Shown here: piece by piece, positions 25,334 through 34,412 of the stretch | How the letters are laid out: every line of letters starts with the position of its first letter | Position numbering within the stretch: position 1 is the stretch's first letter | NCBI GenBank assembly: GCA_029261165.1 | Contig: JAJDBV010000005.1 | Span: 17,707 to 81,706 of the forward strand | Length of the DNA stretch: 64,000 nt | From: Nitrospirota bacterium | Lineage (GTDB): Bacteria; Nitrospirota; Nitrospiria; SBBL01; JAADHI01 | Direction of reading: 5' to 3' | The notes under the pieces: model-generated | What the model was told of the DNA's origin: nothing | Database searches by the model: none | What the model saw: only the letters and a program-made list of their open reading frames with translations | Made by a program: the position numbers and the translations under genes

Positions 25334-26746
25334 CTAGCTTTCCTCCTGCGGTGTATACTGACGAATATCCACAAAATGCCCTTCAACTGCAGCCGCGGCG
25401 GCCATGAGCGGACTGACCAGGTGGGTTCGGCCTCCTTTTCCCTGGCGTCCTTCAAAATTACGGTTGGAGGTCGAGGCGCAGCGCTCTCCCGGTTCGAGGG
25501 TATCGGGGTTCATTCCGAGACACATCGAACAGCCCGATTCGCGCCACTCAAATCCTGCCTCTCTGAAGATCCGATCAAGACCCTCTCTTTCCGCTTTCTG
25601 TTTTATTTTCTGTGAGCCGGGAACGACCATGGCGTCTACTTTAGAAGAGACCTGCCTTCCCTTCACAAAGTTTGCCGCCCGGCGGAGGTCTTCTATCCGG
25701 GAGTTTGTACAGGAACCGATGAAGACCCGAGTGATCCCGATCTCTTCAATCGGCATATCTGCCTTAAGTCCCATGTATTCCAGTGCCCTCTCGGCCGATT
25801 TTCTTTGATTGGCATCGGGCAGATTGTCCGGATTCGGGACACGTGCGTCAATCGAGGCGACCTGACCGGGATTCGTTCCCCAGGTGACCTGAGGAGCCAA
25901 TGAGGCGACATCAAGGGTTAAGGTCCGATCAAATGATGCACCGGGATCGCTGGGGAGTTTCTTCCACTGAGCGACCGCCGCATCGAAATCAGCCGGGGCG
26001 TATCGCCGTCCACGCAGATAGTGAAAGGTCTTCTCATCGGGGGCGATCATCCCTGCGCGGGCACCCCCTTCGATGGACATATTACAGATCGTCATGCGTT
26101 CTTCCATGCTCAGTTCCCGAATGGCTTCCCCGCCGTATTCGATGACATAGCCTGCGCCGCCTGCCGTGCCGATCCGGCCGATGATTGAGAGGACCATATC
26201 CTTTGCTTCAACCCCGTAAGGCCTCTGACCTTTGATCTCGATCAGGAAAGTCTTTGGTTTTTCCTGAAGGAGACATTGGGTGGCCAGGACATGTTCCACT
26301 TCGCTGGTGCCGATGCCGAAGGCCAGTGCGCCAAATGCCCCGTGTGTGGATGTGTGGCTGTCGCCGCAGACCAGAGTGACTCCCGGAAGCGTGAGTCCCA
26401 GATCGGGGCCGATCACATGGACGATTCCATGATCGGGGCTTTTCAGATCAAAAAGGGTGACACCGAACTCCCGGCAGTTTTCCGACAGCGTTTCAATCTG
26501 TTTTGCAGAGGTCAAATCTTCAATCGGCAGAGACCGGTCCGTGGTCGGGACATTATGGTCGGGTGTGGCAAAGGTCAACTCCGGACGGCGAACACGACGA
26601 CCGGAGAGTCTTAGTCCCTCGAAGGCCTGGGGAGAAGTGACTTCGTGCACCAAGTGGCGATCGATATAAAGGAGGGAAGGCCGCCCCGGTTCTTCATGAA
26701 CGAGATGGTCCCCCCATATCTTTTCAAGCATCGTCTTTGCGGGCAT
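25334..26746 (-). CDS. leuC: 3-isopropylmalate dehydratase large subunit
   Basis: A 470-residue aconitase-family protein. The [4Fe-4S] ligands lie in [13 protein letters not shown] and CSMCLGMN. Other signatures are [19 protein letters not shown] and the C-terminal [20 protein letters not shown]. It forms the leucine-pathway dehydratase with LeuD directly downstream. Length is normal for the family. The 124-base upstream gap is AT-rich with TATAAT-like boxes near 26763. Confidence 0.97.
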   Translation of the reverse strand: MPAKTMLEKIWGDHLVHEEPGRPSLLYIDRHLVHEVTSPQAFEGLRLSGRRVRRPELTFATPDHNVPTTDRSLPIEDLTSAKQIETLSENCREFGVTLFDLKSPDHGIVHVIGPDLGLTLPGVTLVCGDSHTSTHGAFGALAFGIGTSEVEHVLATQCLLQEKPKTFLIEIKGQRPYGVEAKDMVLSIIGRIGTAGGAGYVIEYGGEAIRELSMEERMTICNMSIEGGARAGMIAPDEKTFHYLRGRRYAPADFDAAVAQWKKLPSDPGASFDRTLTLDVASLAPQVTWGTNPGQVASIDARVPNPDNLPDANQRKSAERALEYMGLKADMPIEEIGITRVFIGSCTNSRIEDLRRAANFVKGRQVSSKVDAMVVPGSQKIKQKAEREGLDRIFREAGFEWRESGCSMCLGMNPDTLEPGERCASTSNRNFEGRQGKGGRTHLVSPLMAAAAAVEGHFVDIRQYTPQEES

Positions 26747-26870
26747 ATAATTTTCCTGAAATTATAGAGTATAAGATGTCACAGGCGGATTGAAATGATT
26801 ACTCATTTTTGCACAGAAAGGCCATGAGCGCAAGCCTAATTCCCTTGCCTGGTCCCTTTGTATGGATGCA

Positions 26871-27593
26871 TCAGGGATTCGACACCGCTTTGTTCTCAAG
26901 CAAGTCATTCAAAGGGCAGTCGGTGCAGTCCGGCGTCTTTTTACAGAACTGCTTCCCGGTCATGACAATCAGGGCGTGATATTCATTGTACAGGTCTGTT
27001 CTGCCTCGGAGTCCTTCCATAAGGTACTTCTGAAGCTTCTGGTAATTATCCGCAGGATCAATATGGCTGTGTCGTTCGAATAACCTTCGGGTATAGGTAT
27101 CTATGACGAAAACAGGGGCTTTCCCCGCATAAAGCAGGATCGCGTCGGCTGTTTCCGGGCCGATTCCCCTGACGGAAAGAAGCTTCTCCCTCAAGGCCTC
27201 CCACTTTTCCGACAGCATGTCGTCTACGGAACCGCCGTATCCTTCAAAAATAAATGCCATCAAGGCCTTGATTCGGCGTGCTTTGACATTAAAATAACCG
27301 CTCGATCGGATCAGTGAGGAAAGCTTCTTTTCAGGTATATGATAAAGTGCGTCCGGATGAAGAAGATCCTTTTCTTTTAATTGAGATAGGGTCTTCTCCA
27401 CATTTTTCCAGGAAGTGTTTTGCGTTAGAATGGCACCGACCATGACCTCGAAAGGGGTTTCAGCCGGCCACCAGTGTTGTGGGCCGAAGTGGGTGTAGAG
27501 GCGATCATAAATCTCAACGATTTCGTGTCTTTTTGAGGAGGTTTTCCTAGGAGGAAGGTTTGTTCTCGTTTTTTCCATGGTTGAGGCCGTCAT
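26871..27593 (-). CDS. Endonuclease III-like DNA glycosylase with altered active site
   Basis: A 240-residue HhH-GPD protein: FEVMVGAILTQNTSWKNVEKTL, the helix-hairpin-helix LLSVRGIGPETADAILLYAG, and the catalytic Asp in FVIDTYTRR. The Lys of true Nth (GVGRKTA) is Glu here, so it should be a monofunctional glycosylase, as in MagIII/MutY-type enzymes. The iron-sulfur site shows only three of four cysteines (CKKTPDCTDCPLNDLL). It overlaps cutA by four bases. Confidence 0.85.
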   Translation of the reverse strand: MTASTMEKTRTNLPPRKTSSKRHEIVEIYDRLYTHFGPQHWWPAETPFEVMVGAILTQNTSWKNVEKTLSQLKEKDLLHPDALYHIPEKKLSSLIRSSGYFNVKARRIKALMAFIFEGYGGSVDDMLSEKWEALREKLLSVRGIGPETADAILLYAGKAPVFVIDTYTRRLFERHSHIDPADNYQKLQKYLMEGLRGRTDLYNEYHALIVMTGKQFCKKTPDCTDCPLNDLLENKAVSNP

Positions 27594-27916
27594 TCTGTTT
27601 CAAGGGACGTATTGTCCCGAACCCACTTCAGGTAATCAGCGGAGCCGGCGGAAATTGGCAGGGCAATAATCTCCGGAACATCATAGCTATGATGTTGTTT
27701 GACTGAATGAGAGAGTTTTTCAAAAAGGGCGGCGCGGCTTTTCAGGAGGATCAGGGTCTCCTCTTCTCGGCAGACCTTCCCCTCCCATGAAAAGAAAGAG
27801 GTCACCGAAGGAAGGATATTCGCGCAGGCTGCCAACTTCTTTTCCACCATGAGCCGGCCTATTTTTTCAGCTTCTTTTCGCGTCGCCGTTGTGATGAAAA
27901 CAACAATTTCATCCAT
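27590..27916 (-). CDS. cutA: CutA1 divalent-cation tolerance protein
   Basis: A 108-residue protein with the CutA1 pattern VVFITTATRKEAEKIGRLMVEKKLAAC, SWEGKV, ETLILLKS and HSYDVPEIIALPI. CutA1 forms very stable trimers linked to metal tolerance; its exact role is unsettled. The ATG at 27916 shares its A with the fic stop (TGATG). Longer in-frame starts lie inside fic. Confidence 0.94.
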   Translation of the reverse strand: MDEIVVFITTATRKEAEKIGRLMVEKKLAACANILPSVTSFFSWEGKVCREEETLILLKSRAALFEKLSHSVKQHHSYDVPEIIALPISAGSADYLKWVRDNTSLETE

Positions 27917-28812
27917 CAGGAAGCACCTCGGAGGGAGGTGGAAAGACCGATCTTCCATGCGCCTTTTTCTAAAAAGGCTTCAATGGTTTGACGGTGGGCC
28001 TTATTTATCAAGTTTGTGTGAGAAATTCCTTTTCTTTTTGCGTAGTCTGAAAGCGTAATGATTTCCATGCCTTCAAGATAGGCCAGTCTTTTGTGATAAC
28101 TGTTCGTAAGGGCCTTCCCGATAATTTCCTGCATGATAGCCGCCTTTTTTTGTTTATCAAACTCCTCAAAGGCATCATAATATGATGCTCGGTCTATAAA
28201 CTTAATATTGATAGGCACAAAACCCTCTCTCGTAAGGAGATAATTGTTGATTGCTCTGCCAATGCGGCCATTTCCGTCTACAAATGGATGAATGTGTTCA
28301 AATGTAAGATGTAGGAGGGAAACTCTTTTTATAATGTTTTCATTGGAGGTTGCGTTATATTGAACGAGCATTGCCTCTAGTGCGGTTCTCACTTGTTTTG
28401 GATCCAAAGCAATGTGGTTCCCAACGCGTACCCACTCGTCCTCGTTTCGGAATCGACCTGCAACATCATCGCGAATATTTGAGAGAAGCGTTTTGTGTAG
28501 AAAAAGAATCATCTCCAGGTCTAATTCTTTTTCTTTTGCCTTTATATTTATATAAGAAACGACGCGCGCCAAATTTTTTGCTTCAAATAATTCTCTTTCA
28601 GAAATATACCGGTCCAAGTTTATTTGTAATAATATTTTTTCTGTTTCTTCAAGATTAAGCGTGCTGTTTTCAATGGCATTGGAGTTATAAACCTGCTCTG
28701 CGACTTCTGCCTCACTTAAGAGTCTCAGAAGGGACGCTTTTTTTACAGCGGCTTGATAATATCGTGCTCGGAGAGATTGGATCTTGCTGAAGACCTTTAG
28801 CGTTTTTGCCAT
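27916..28812 (-). CDS. Fic-domain AMP transferase (class II, self-inhibited)
   Basis: A 298-residue protein. The Fic core motif HPFVDGNGRIGR is at 175-186. The inhibitory helix SNAIEN at 44-49 fits (S/T)xxxE(G/N) placed N-terminal to the core, so class II. A C-terminal wHTH-like part (about 250-290, ITLSDYAKRKGISHTNLINK) may bind DNA. Fic proteins AMPylate target Tyr/Thr/Ser. The coding sequence is more AT-rich than its neighbours. A promoter and inverted repeat lie immediately upstream. Confidence 0.93.
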   Translation of the reverse strand: MAKTLKVFSKIQSLRARYYQAAVKKASLLRLLSEAEVAEQVYNSNAIENSTLNLEETEKILLQINLDRYISERELFEAKNLARVVSYINIKAKEKELDLEMILFLHKTLLSNIRDDVAGRFRNEDEWVRVGNHIALDPKQVRTALEAMLVQYNATSNENIIKRVSLLHLTFEHIHPFVDGNGRIGRAINNYLLTREGFVPINIKFIDRASYYDAFEEFDKQKKAAIMQEIIGKALTNSYHKRLAYLEGMEIITLSDYAKRKGISHTNLINKAHRQTIEAFLEKGAWKIGLSTSLRGAS

Positions 28813-28818
28813 GATTTT

Positions 28819-28847
28819 ATCTTATTACATGTTCACGATATTGTCAA
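28819..28847 (-). promoter_or_regulatory. Strong sigma-70 promoter of fic, near-leaderless
   Basis: On the minus strand TTGACA (28847-28842), a 17-base spacer and TAAGAT (28824-28819) stand six bases before the fic ATG at 28812. Transcription would begin at or next to the start codon. Confidence 0.7.
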
Positions 28848-28859
28848 TATAACCGTGAA
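28832..28859. promoter_or_regulatory. Inverted-repeat operator overlapping the fic -35 box
   Basis: TTCACGATATTG (28832-28843), T, CAATAT, AAC, CGTGAA (28854-28859) is an imperfect palindrome. It covers the -35 box, so binding there should repress fic. The wHTH-like C-terminus of Fic is a candidate ligand. Confidence 0.5.
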
Positions 28860-28997
28860 TATGTGGCCATATTCGCGCTATTTTCATGGTTTTGATGTGT
28901 TTCGTGACCGATGAAGGTTCTATGGGCTTACGCTTAGGCTGGAGACGCTGTTGTCGTGCGCCGAAAGATTATTGGTCTTTGCTGAAGCAGTTTCAAC

Positions 28998-29073
28998 TGG
29001 GGTGAGTGAAGGGACTCGAACCCTCAACCGCTGGAGCCACAGACCAGTGCTCTACCATTGAGCTACACCCACC
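28998..29073 (-). tRNA. tRNA-His (GTG anticodon)
   Basis: The minus strand folds as a cloverleaf. The acceptor GTGGGTG pairs with CACTCAC, preceded by the extra G-1 opposite discriminator C73, a tRNA-His hallmark. The D arm is TAGCTCAATGGTAGAGC, the anticodon loop CTGTGGC (anticodon GTG) and the T arm GGGTTCGAGTCCC. CCA is encoded (28998-29000). Confidence 0.95.
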
Positions 29074-29095
29074 ACAAGAAAGTGGGCGGATTATA

Positions 29096-29272
29096 TCACA
29101 GATGTTTTTTGAATTGAAAGACGTTATCACGGCCCGGACCTGGATCTTTGGGGAAACCGCCGATGGCTAGCGCGAGACCCATCCACCTGAAGTACTGCGT
29201 TATCGTCCAAACGGGCTCCTCACCGTACAGCACGTACGCCTCGGTCGCCCTTATGGCCTCTGGCCTTGTCTT
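29096..29272 (-). pseudogene. Possible protein remnant, unidentified
   Basis: The minus strand reads open for 58 codons without a good start, giving RPEAIRATEAYVLYGEEPVW then FRWMGLALAIGGFPKDPGPG before a stop. The composition is protein-like and the frame begins just after an in-frame stop. It may be the C-terminal remnant of a lost gene, or chance. I do not recognise the family. Confidence 0.25.
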
Positions 29273-29332
29273 TCAGACGACTTGACAGTTTCGCCTCTTG
29301 CGGAAAGAAAATGATCTACCTATAGTGGAAAG

Positions 29333-30898
29333 ATGATGGCTTCGCTAAAAAACCTCCAGGATCAAGTTTCCGATATCCGGGCTCGTCTTCCTTTTCTCCG
29401 CGCATTGGAAACCGCCTTCCCAACGGGGGAAATCTATCTTGTCGGCGGGGCGGTTCGCGATCTCCTTCTGCATCGTGAAACAAAAGATTATGACTTCCTG
29501 GTCCGACATGTTAAGGCGTCCGCTCTGCGTGAATTTCTGAAAGTCCATGGAAAGGTCAGTTGGGTGGGTAAAAATTTTGGGGTTTATAAGTTTTATCCGA
29601 ACGCATTATCCTTTCAGGAACCGCTTGTTCAGGAACCGCTTGGGGAGGCGATCGACATGGCTTTGCCTCGAACGGAGGAGTCCTTTTCCCGGTCCGGGTC
29701 TCAAAAAGGAGGCTATAAAGACTTTGAGGTGAAGACGGATCCTGCACTTTCCGTAGAGGAAGACCTGCAGCGTCGTGATTTTACCATAAATGCCATGGCG
29801 GCCGATTTGAAAAACGGTGGCCTAATTGATCCCTTCGGGGGCCTGCAGGACTTGGAAGCCGGTCTCTTGCGTGCGGTCGGCGATCCTGTCCTTCGCTTTA
29901 GAGAGGACAGCTCCCGTCTCTTGCGAGGCCTCCGCTTTGCCTGTCAGTTTGGGTTTTCCCTAGAAAAAAAGAGCTGGGCCGCCCTGAGGCACTGTATCGA
30001 CCAGTTAAACGCAACGGGGGAAGAGGGCTCTTTCATCGTCCCCCGTGAAACCATCGCGAAGGAGTTTCTCAAGGCGATGGTTTCAGACCCCGTTCTTGCT
30101 TTCGATCTTTGGGATCAGAGCGGGTCCTTTCAGGTGTTGATTCCGGAGTTGCTTCCCATGAAAGACTGCCCTCAACCGAAAAATTTCCATTCTGAGGGAG
30201 ACGTCTGGACCCACACGCGCCTGGCCCTTTCCCAATTGAAAACTCAAATATTCAAGGAAGAGTTCGGTCTTGATATTGACGCTGAAATTGTTCTGGCCGT
30301 TCTCTTTCATGACATTGCAAAGCCGGTGACGATACAGACTCCGGAGAAGGACGGGACAGACCGGATTCGCTTCAATCACCACGACCGTATCGGCGCCCGA
30401 ATGGCGCGTGAGATTGTGCTGCGGCTTAAGTTATCCTCCATGCCGCGCGAGAGCGGGTATTATATAGACGGGGACGCGCTCGGATGGCTGATCGGCAGCC
30501 ACCTTATTTTGGTTCAAGGCGAGGTGGACCGGATGCGGGCCGCAACCCTTGAGAAATACTTTATGAACCCGCAACGGCCCAGCAAAAAACTGATGCAGTT
30601 GATCTTCTGCGACGGGAGTGCAACTGTCCCGGCCTCAGGGAAACCGCAGCTTCTTCATTACAGGCAGGTGAAGAATCGGCTTGCGCGTATTCAAGCCCTC
30701 ACGGCGGAACGTGCAAAAATCCCCCGGCCGCTGCTGACCGGGACCGATGTGATGAAGTCTTTCCAGATTGTAGCAGGACCAAAGGTGGGGGAACTCCTGG
30801 CACTGGTCCGGGAAGAACAGCTCTCCGGCCGGATATCAAGCCGCGAAGAAGCGATTATTTTTTTACAAAACCAGAATGAAAAGGGATCAGATTCGTAA
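29333..30898 (+). CDS. CCA-adding/poly(A)-type tRNA nucleotidyltransferase with HD domain
   Basis: A 521-residue class II nucleotidyltransferase: GGAVRDLLL and KDYDFLV (GG-x(8-9)-DxD type), then RRDFTINAMA, FREDSSRLLRGLRFACQFGF and an HD phosphohydrolase domain (AVLFHDIAKP, FNHHDRIGA). It matures or repairs tRNA 3' ends. ATG ATG at 29333/29336 follows TGGAAAG. It lies next to tRNA-His and upstream of ileS. Confidence 0.9.
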   Translation: MMASLKNLQDQVSDIRARLPFLRALETAFPTGEIYLVGGAVRDLLLHRETKDYDFLVRHVKASALREFLKVHGKVSWVGKNFGVYKFYPNALSFQEPLVQEPLGEAIDMALPRTEESFSRSGSQKGGYKDFEVKTDPALSVEEDLQRRDFTINAMAADLKNGGLIDPFGGLQDLEAGLLRAVGDPVLRFREDSSRLLRGLRFACQFGFSLEKKSWAALRHCIDQLNATGEEGSFIVPRETIAKEFLKAMVSDPVLAFDLWDQSGSFQVLIPELLPMKDCPQPKNFHSEGDVWTHTRLALSQLKTQIFKEEFGLDIDAEIVLAVLFHDIAKPVTIQTPEKDGTDRIRFNHHDRIGARMAREIVLRLKLSSMPRESGYYIDGDALGWLIGSHLILVQGEVDRMRAATLEKYFMNPQRPSKKLMQLIFCDGSATVPASGKPQLLHYRQVKNRLARIQALTAERAKIPRPLLTGTDVMKSFQIVAGPKVGELLALVREEQLSGRISSREEAIIFLQNQNEKGSDS

Positions 30899-30910
30899 CC
30901 GGGATCACCG

Positions 30911-30940
30911 TTGACAACCCGATTGACCCGGTGCTACTAT
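30911..30940 (+). promoter_or_regulatory. Sigma-70 promoter of ileS, near-leaderless
   Basis: TTGACA (30911-30916), an 18-base spacer and TACTAT (30935-30940) end 13 bases before the ileS ATG at 30954. No ribosome binding site is visible between them. The predicted 5' leader is about seven bases. Confidence 0.65.
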
Positions 30941-30953
30941 CGGCGCTACCTCT

Positions 30954-33902
30954 ATGGAAACAAAGAAGAAATATAAAGATACGCTCAATCTTCCGAAGAC
31001 CGACTTTCCGATGCGGGCCAACCTTACGCAAAAGGAAGTTACGGCGCTGGCCCACTGGGAAAAAGAAGGGCTTTATGCCCGGATACAGGCCAGCCGTGCC
31101 AATCAGGAGAAATATATCCTTCACGATGGTCCCCCGTATGCCAACGGACATCTCCATATCGGCCACGCCCTCAACAAGATCCTAAAAGATATCATCGTAA
31201 AATCAAAGACCATGAGTGGTTTTGCCGCCCCCTATGTTCCGGGCTGGGACTGTCATGGTCTCCCGATTGAACATCAGGTCCTCAAGGCGCTCGGTGGGAA
31301 AAAAAGGGAAATGACCAAGGTTCAGATCCGGCAGCGCTGCCGGGAGTATGCCGATAAATATGTCAAGATCCAGCGTGAGGAATTCAAGCGCCTTGGCGTG
31401 TTTGGCGATTGGGACGACCCTTATCTGACGATGGATCCGGATTATGAGGCGGCCATCGTCCGTGAGTTCGGGAAGGTTGTCGCTTCCGGCGGGGTCTATA
31501 AAGGGAAAAAGCCGGTCCTCTGGTGCCCTGTCAATGAAACCGCCCTGGCCGAAGCGGAGGTCGAATACGCCGATCACACCTCGCCATCAGTCTATGTGAA
31601 GTTTCCTCTGACCCTTTCACCCTCCGAACTTTCATCCGGTGATAGCTTGGGTATCCCGTTTCCTGATGAAGTGTCGCGGGTTTCGCTCGTTATCTGGACG
31701 ACCACGCCTTGGACCTTGCCTGCCAATCAGGGGGTCTGTCTTCATCCCAGATATGACTATGATTTTGTGAAGGTCGGCAAAGAAGTCTATGTGGTTGCAA
31801 GCGCGTTGGTGGAGGCTGTTTCCGAGGCCTGCGGCTGGGAGAAATATGAACGATTGGGCTCTCAAAAGGGGAGCGAGGGATTTGAAGGGCTTGAGTGCGC
31901 ACACCCCATGATGGCTGAGCAAGGATCTCAGGTGGTGGTTGGGGATTTTGTGACTCTTGAGCAAGGGACAGGCATTGTCCATATCGCACCGGGACACGGA
32001 CAGGAAGATTATCAACTGGCGGTAGAATACGCGACCCCTAAAAAGATGGACGTTCTCTCCAGAAAGCTTGATGTCTTTGCTCCTGTGAATGATCAGGGCC
32101 GGTTTACAAGTGCGGTCATCGATGCCGATTTGGTTGGTTTGAAAGTTTTTGAAGCGAATCCGGTCATCATTAAAAAACTCATAGAGAAGGGCCTTCTCCT
32201 GGGTCAAGGTTCACTCTCGCATTCCTACCCCCATTGTTGGCGTTGCAAAAATGCAGTGATCTTTCGGGCTACGGAGCAGTGGTTTATCTCAGTAGACGGT
32301 GGAAATTTGCGCGGTGAGGCGATCAAGGCCATTGAGAGCGAAATCCAATGGATTCCGAAATGGGGGAAAGACCGGATTCTGGGGATGATGGAGACGCGCC
32401 CCGACTGGTGTATCTCGCGCCAGCGTGTCTGGGGTGTGCCGATCGTCGCTTTTACCTGTTTGGACTGTGGGAAGGTTCTGGTTTCTTCTGAAATTGCTTC
32501 TCATGTTGCGGATCAGATGGAGAAAGAAGGGGGAAGCGACATCTGGTTTTCAAAAGCGGCCGAAGCCCTTCTTCCGGAGGGAAGATCGTGTCTGCGCTGC
32601 AAGGGAAGCCGATTTGAAAAGGAGAATGATATCCTCGATGTCTGGTTCGAATCGGGGGTGAGCCATGCCGCCGTCTTAAAGAGACGGCCTGAACTCACCT
32701 GGCCTGCCGATCTTTATCTGGAGGGCTCCGACCAGCACCGGGGCTGGTTTCACAGCAGCCTGCTGGCGGCCTTGAAGACGGATCGGCGTTCCCCCTATAA
32801 AGCGGTCTTGACGCATGGGTTTACCGTCGATGGCTCGGGGAAAAAGATGTCTAAATCGGCTGGGAATGTGATCGCGCCGGAAGAGGTCATCAAAAAGTAT
32901 GGGGCGGAGATCCTCCGCCTTTGGGTGGCGGCGACCGATTTCAGGGAAGATGTTCGTATCTCGTCGGACATCCTGATGCAGCTTGCTGAAGCCTACCGGA
33001 AGATCCGGAATACCTGCCGTTTTCTACTGGGAAATCTCTATGATTATCATCCGGAATCGGCTCCTTTCCCGGAGGCGGATTTAAGTGACATCGACCGCTG
33101 GGCACTCGGACGTCTCCAGATTCTCAACGAGAAGGTTCAGCGGGCCTATCGTGAATCGGAATTTCATATTGTCTTTCACGCCTTGAATAATTTCTGTGCG
33201 GTTGATCTCTCCTCTTTCTATCTGGACATCCTGAAAGACCGGCTGTATACCGCCGGGGCAGATGCGCCGGAAAGGCGGGCCGCCCAGGCCGTGATGCAGG
33301 AAATTTTGCTTGCCCTGGTCCGTCTGATGGCCCCGATCCTTTCTTTTACCGCCGATGAGATCTGGCAATATCTTCCTGAGAACTTGAAGACGGAGTCTAG
33401 TGTTCATCTCACCGAATTTCCGGAGCTGAAGGATCTTTCGACAATCGAAGCGGGAGACGAAGAAAAAGACTGGAGCAAGCTGATTCGGGTTCGGGATGAA
33501 GTCGCGCGTGTCCTCGAGGAAGCCCGAAAGGACAAAAAAATCGGGAATTCATTGGAAGCAGGGGTGCACCTCTTTGTAAAGCCTGTGCTCTATGATCTCC
33601 TCAAGGGACAGCGTAGGATGCTTCCCGCTTTCTTCATTGTTTCTCAGGTGGACTTCTCCCCTTGGGAGGACCAGAAAATGCGTATTCAGGAAAACGGAGA
33701 TGCTGATCCGGGAGCGCCGAAGTGGACCCTTTCTACGACTTTGGATGAGGAGGGTTTGCGCATAGATGTGGCACAGGCGCGGGGCGAAAAGTGTGGACGG
33801 TGCTGGACCTATCAGGAGAGTGTCGGTCGGGATACAACACACCCCACCCTGTGTCGACGTTGCACGGAGGTTGTCATTGCGAGCGGCATCAACACGGGGT
33901 AA
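30954..33902 (+). CDS. ileS: Isoleucine-tRNA ligase
   Basis: A 982-residue class I synthetase. HIGH is at 68-71 (HLHIGHALNK) and KMSKS at 631-635. The editing domain has IWTTTPWTLPAN, and the C-terminal zinc ribbon has CGRCWTY and CRRC. The N-terminus YKDTLNLPKTDFPMRANL is canonical, so the start is secure. It charges tRNA-Ile in the cytoplasm. It leads the ileS-lspA-rluD-nth transcript. Confidence 0.98.
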   Translation: METKKKYKDTLNLPKTDFPMRANLTQKEVTALAHWEKEGLYARIQASRANQEKYILHDGPPYANGHLHIGHALNKILKDIIVKSKTMSGFAAPYVPGWDCHGLPIEHQVLKALGGKKREMTKVQIRQRCREYADKYVKIQREEFKRLGVFGDWDDPYLTMDPDYEAAIVREFGKVVASGGVYKGKKPVLWCPVNETALAEAEVEYADHTSPSVYVKFPLTLSPSELSSGDSLGIPFPDEVSRVSLVIWTTTPWTLPANQGVCLHPRYDYDFVKVGKEVYVVASALVEAVSEACGWEKYERLGSQKGSEGFEGLECAHPMMAEQGSQVVVGDFVTLEQGTGIVHIAPGHGQEDYQLAVEYATPKKMDVLSRKLDVFAPVNDQGRFTSAVIDADLVGLKVFEANPVIIKKLIEKGLLLGQGSLSHSYPHCWRCKNAVIFRATEQWFISVDGGNLRGEAIKAIESEIQWIPKWGKDRILGMMETRPDWCISRQRVWGVPIVAFTCLDCGKVLVSSEIASHVADQMEKEGGSDIWFSKAAEALLPEGRSCLRCKGSRFEKENDILDVWFESGVSHAAVLKRRPELTWPADLYLEGSDQHRGWFHSSLLAALKTDRRSPYKAVLTHGFTVDGSGKKMSKSAGNVIAPEEVIKKYGAEILRLWVAATDFREDVRISSDILMQLAEAYRKIRNTCRFLLGNLYDYHPESAPFPEADLSDIDRWALGRLQILNEKVQRAYRESEFHIVFHALNNFCAVDLSSFYLDILKDRLYTAGADAPERRAAQAVMQEILLALVRLMAPILSFTADEIWQYLPENLKTESSVHLTEFPELKDLSTIEAGDEEKDWSKLIRVRDEVARVLEEARKDKKIGNSLEAGVHLFVKPVLYDLLKGQRRMLPAFFIVSQVDFSPWEDQKMRIQENGDADPGAPKWTLSTTLDEEGLRIDVAQARGEKCGRCWTYQESVGRDTTHPTLCRRCTEVVIASGINTG

Positions 33903-34407
33903 ATTTCTCTTTCTCGTCTTGATCGGGGGAGGCGTCATCCTCTTGGATCAGGTCAGCAAGTTTTATATTCATCAGGCCTTCCGCCTCCACGAATCGAGAG
34001 CGATCATTGACGGGTTTTTTTCCCTGACCTATATTCGGAATCCGGGTGCGGCCTTCGGTCTGTTCGCGGAGCAGGATGAAGGATTTCGCAGCATTTTTTT
34101 TGCCGTGGTCTCCGTCATTGCCCTCTGCCTTCTGGCCTATTTTTTCTGGGAAACACCCAAAGAAGAAACCCTTGGCCTGGTTGCCATCTCTCTCTTGTTT
34201 GGCGGTGCCATCGGGAATATGATCGACCGTTTCCGCCTGGGAGAGGTCATCGATTTTCTTGATTTTTATGTCGGCCAAAGCCACTGGCCGGCATTCAATG
34301 TTGCCGATTCTTCCATTACTGCCGGCATTTCCCTCCTTTTGTTTCATGTTTATTTCCAGAAGGATGGCGTTACCGGTCGAACGCCCGAAACCCGCCGAGA
34401 GGGATAG
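33877..34407 (+). CDS. lspA: Lipoprotein signal peptidase (signal peptidase II)
   Basis: About 176 residues with four membrane helices. Catalytic-site motifs are NMIDRFRLGEVIDFLDF and FNVADSSITAGI, the two Asp of SPase II, plus DQVSKFYI and YIRNPGAAFG. It cleaves lipoprotein signals such as those encoded at 2053, 4524, 7175, 12025 and 14850. I chose TTG at 33877, six bases after CGGAGG; the frame extends upstream to 33766 but would be deep inside ileS. Confidence 0.93.
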   Translation: MRAASTRGKFLFLVLIGGGVILLDQVSKFYIHQAFRLHESRAIIDGFFSLTYIRNPGAAFGLFAEQDEGFRSIFFAVVSVIALCLLAYFFWETPKEETLGLVAISLLFGGAIGNMIDRFRLGEVIDFLDFYVGQSHWPAFNVADSSITAGISLLLFHVYFQKDGVTGRTPETRREG

Positions 34408-34412
34408 CCTGC

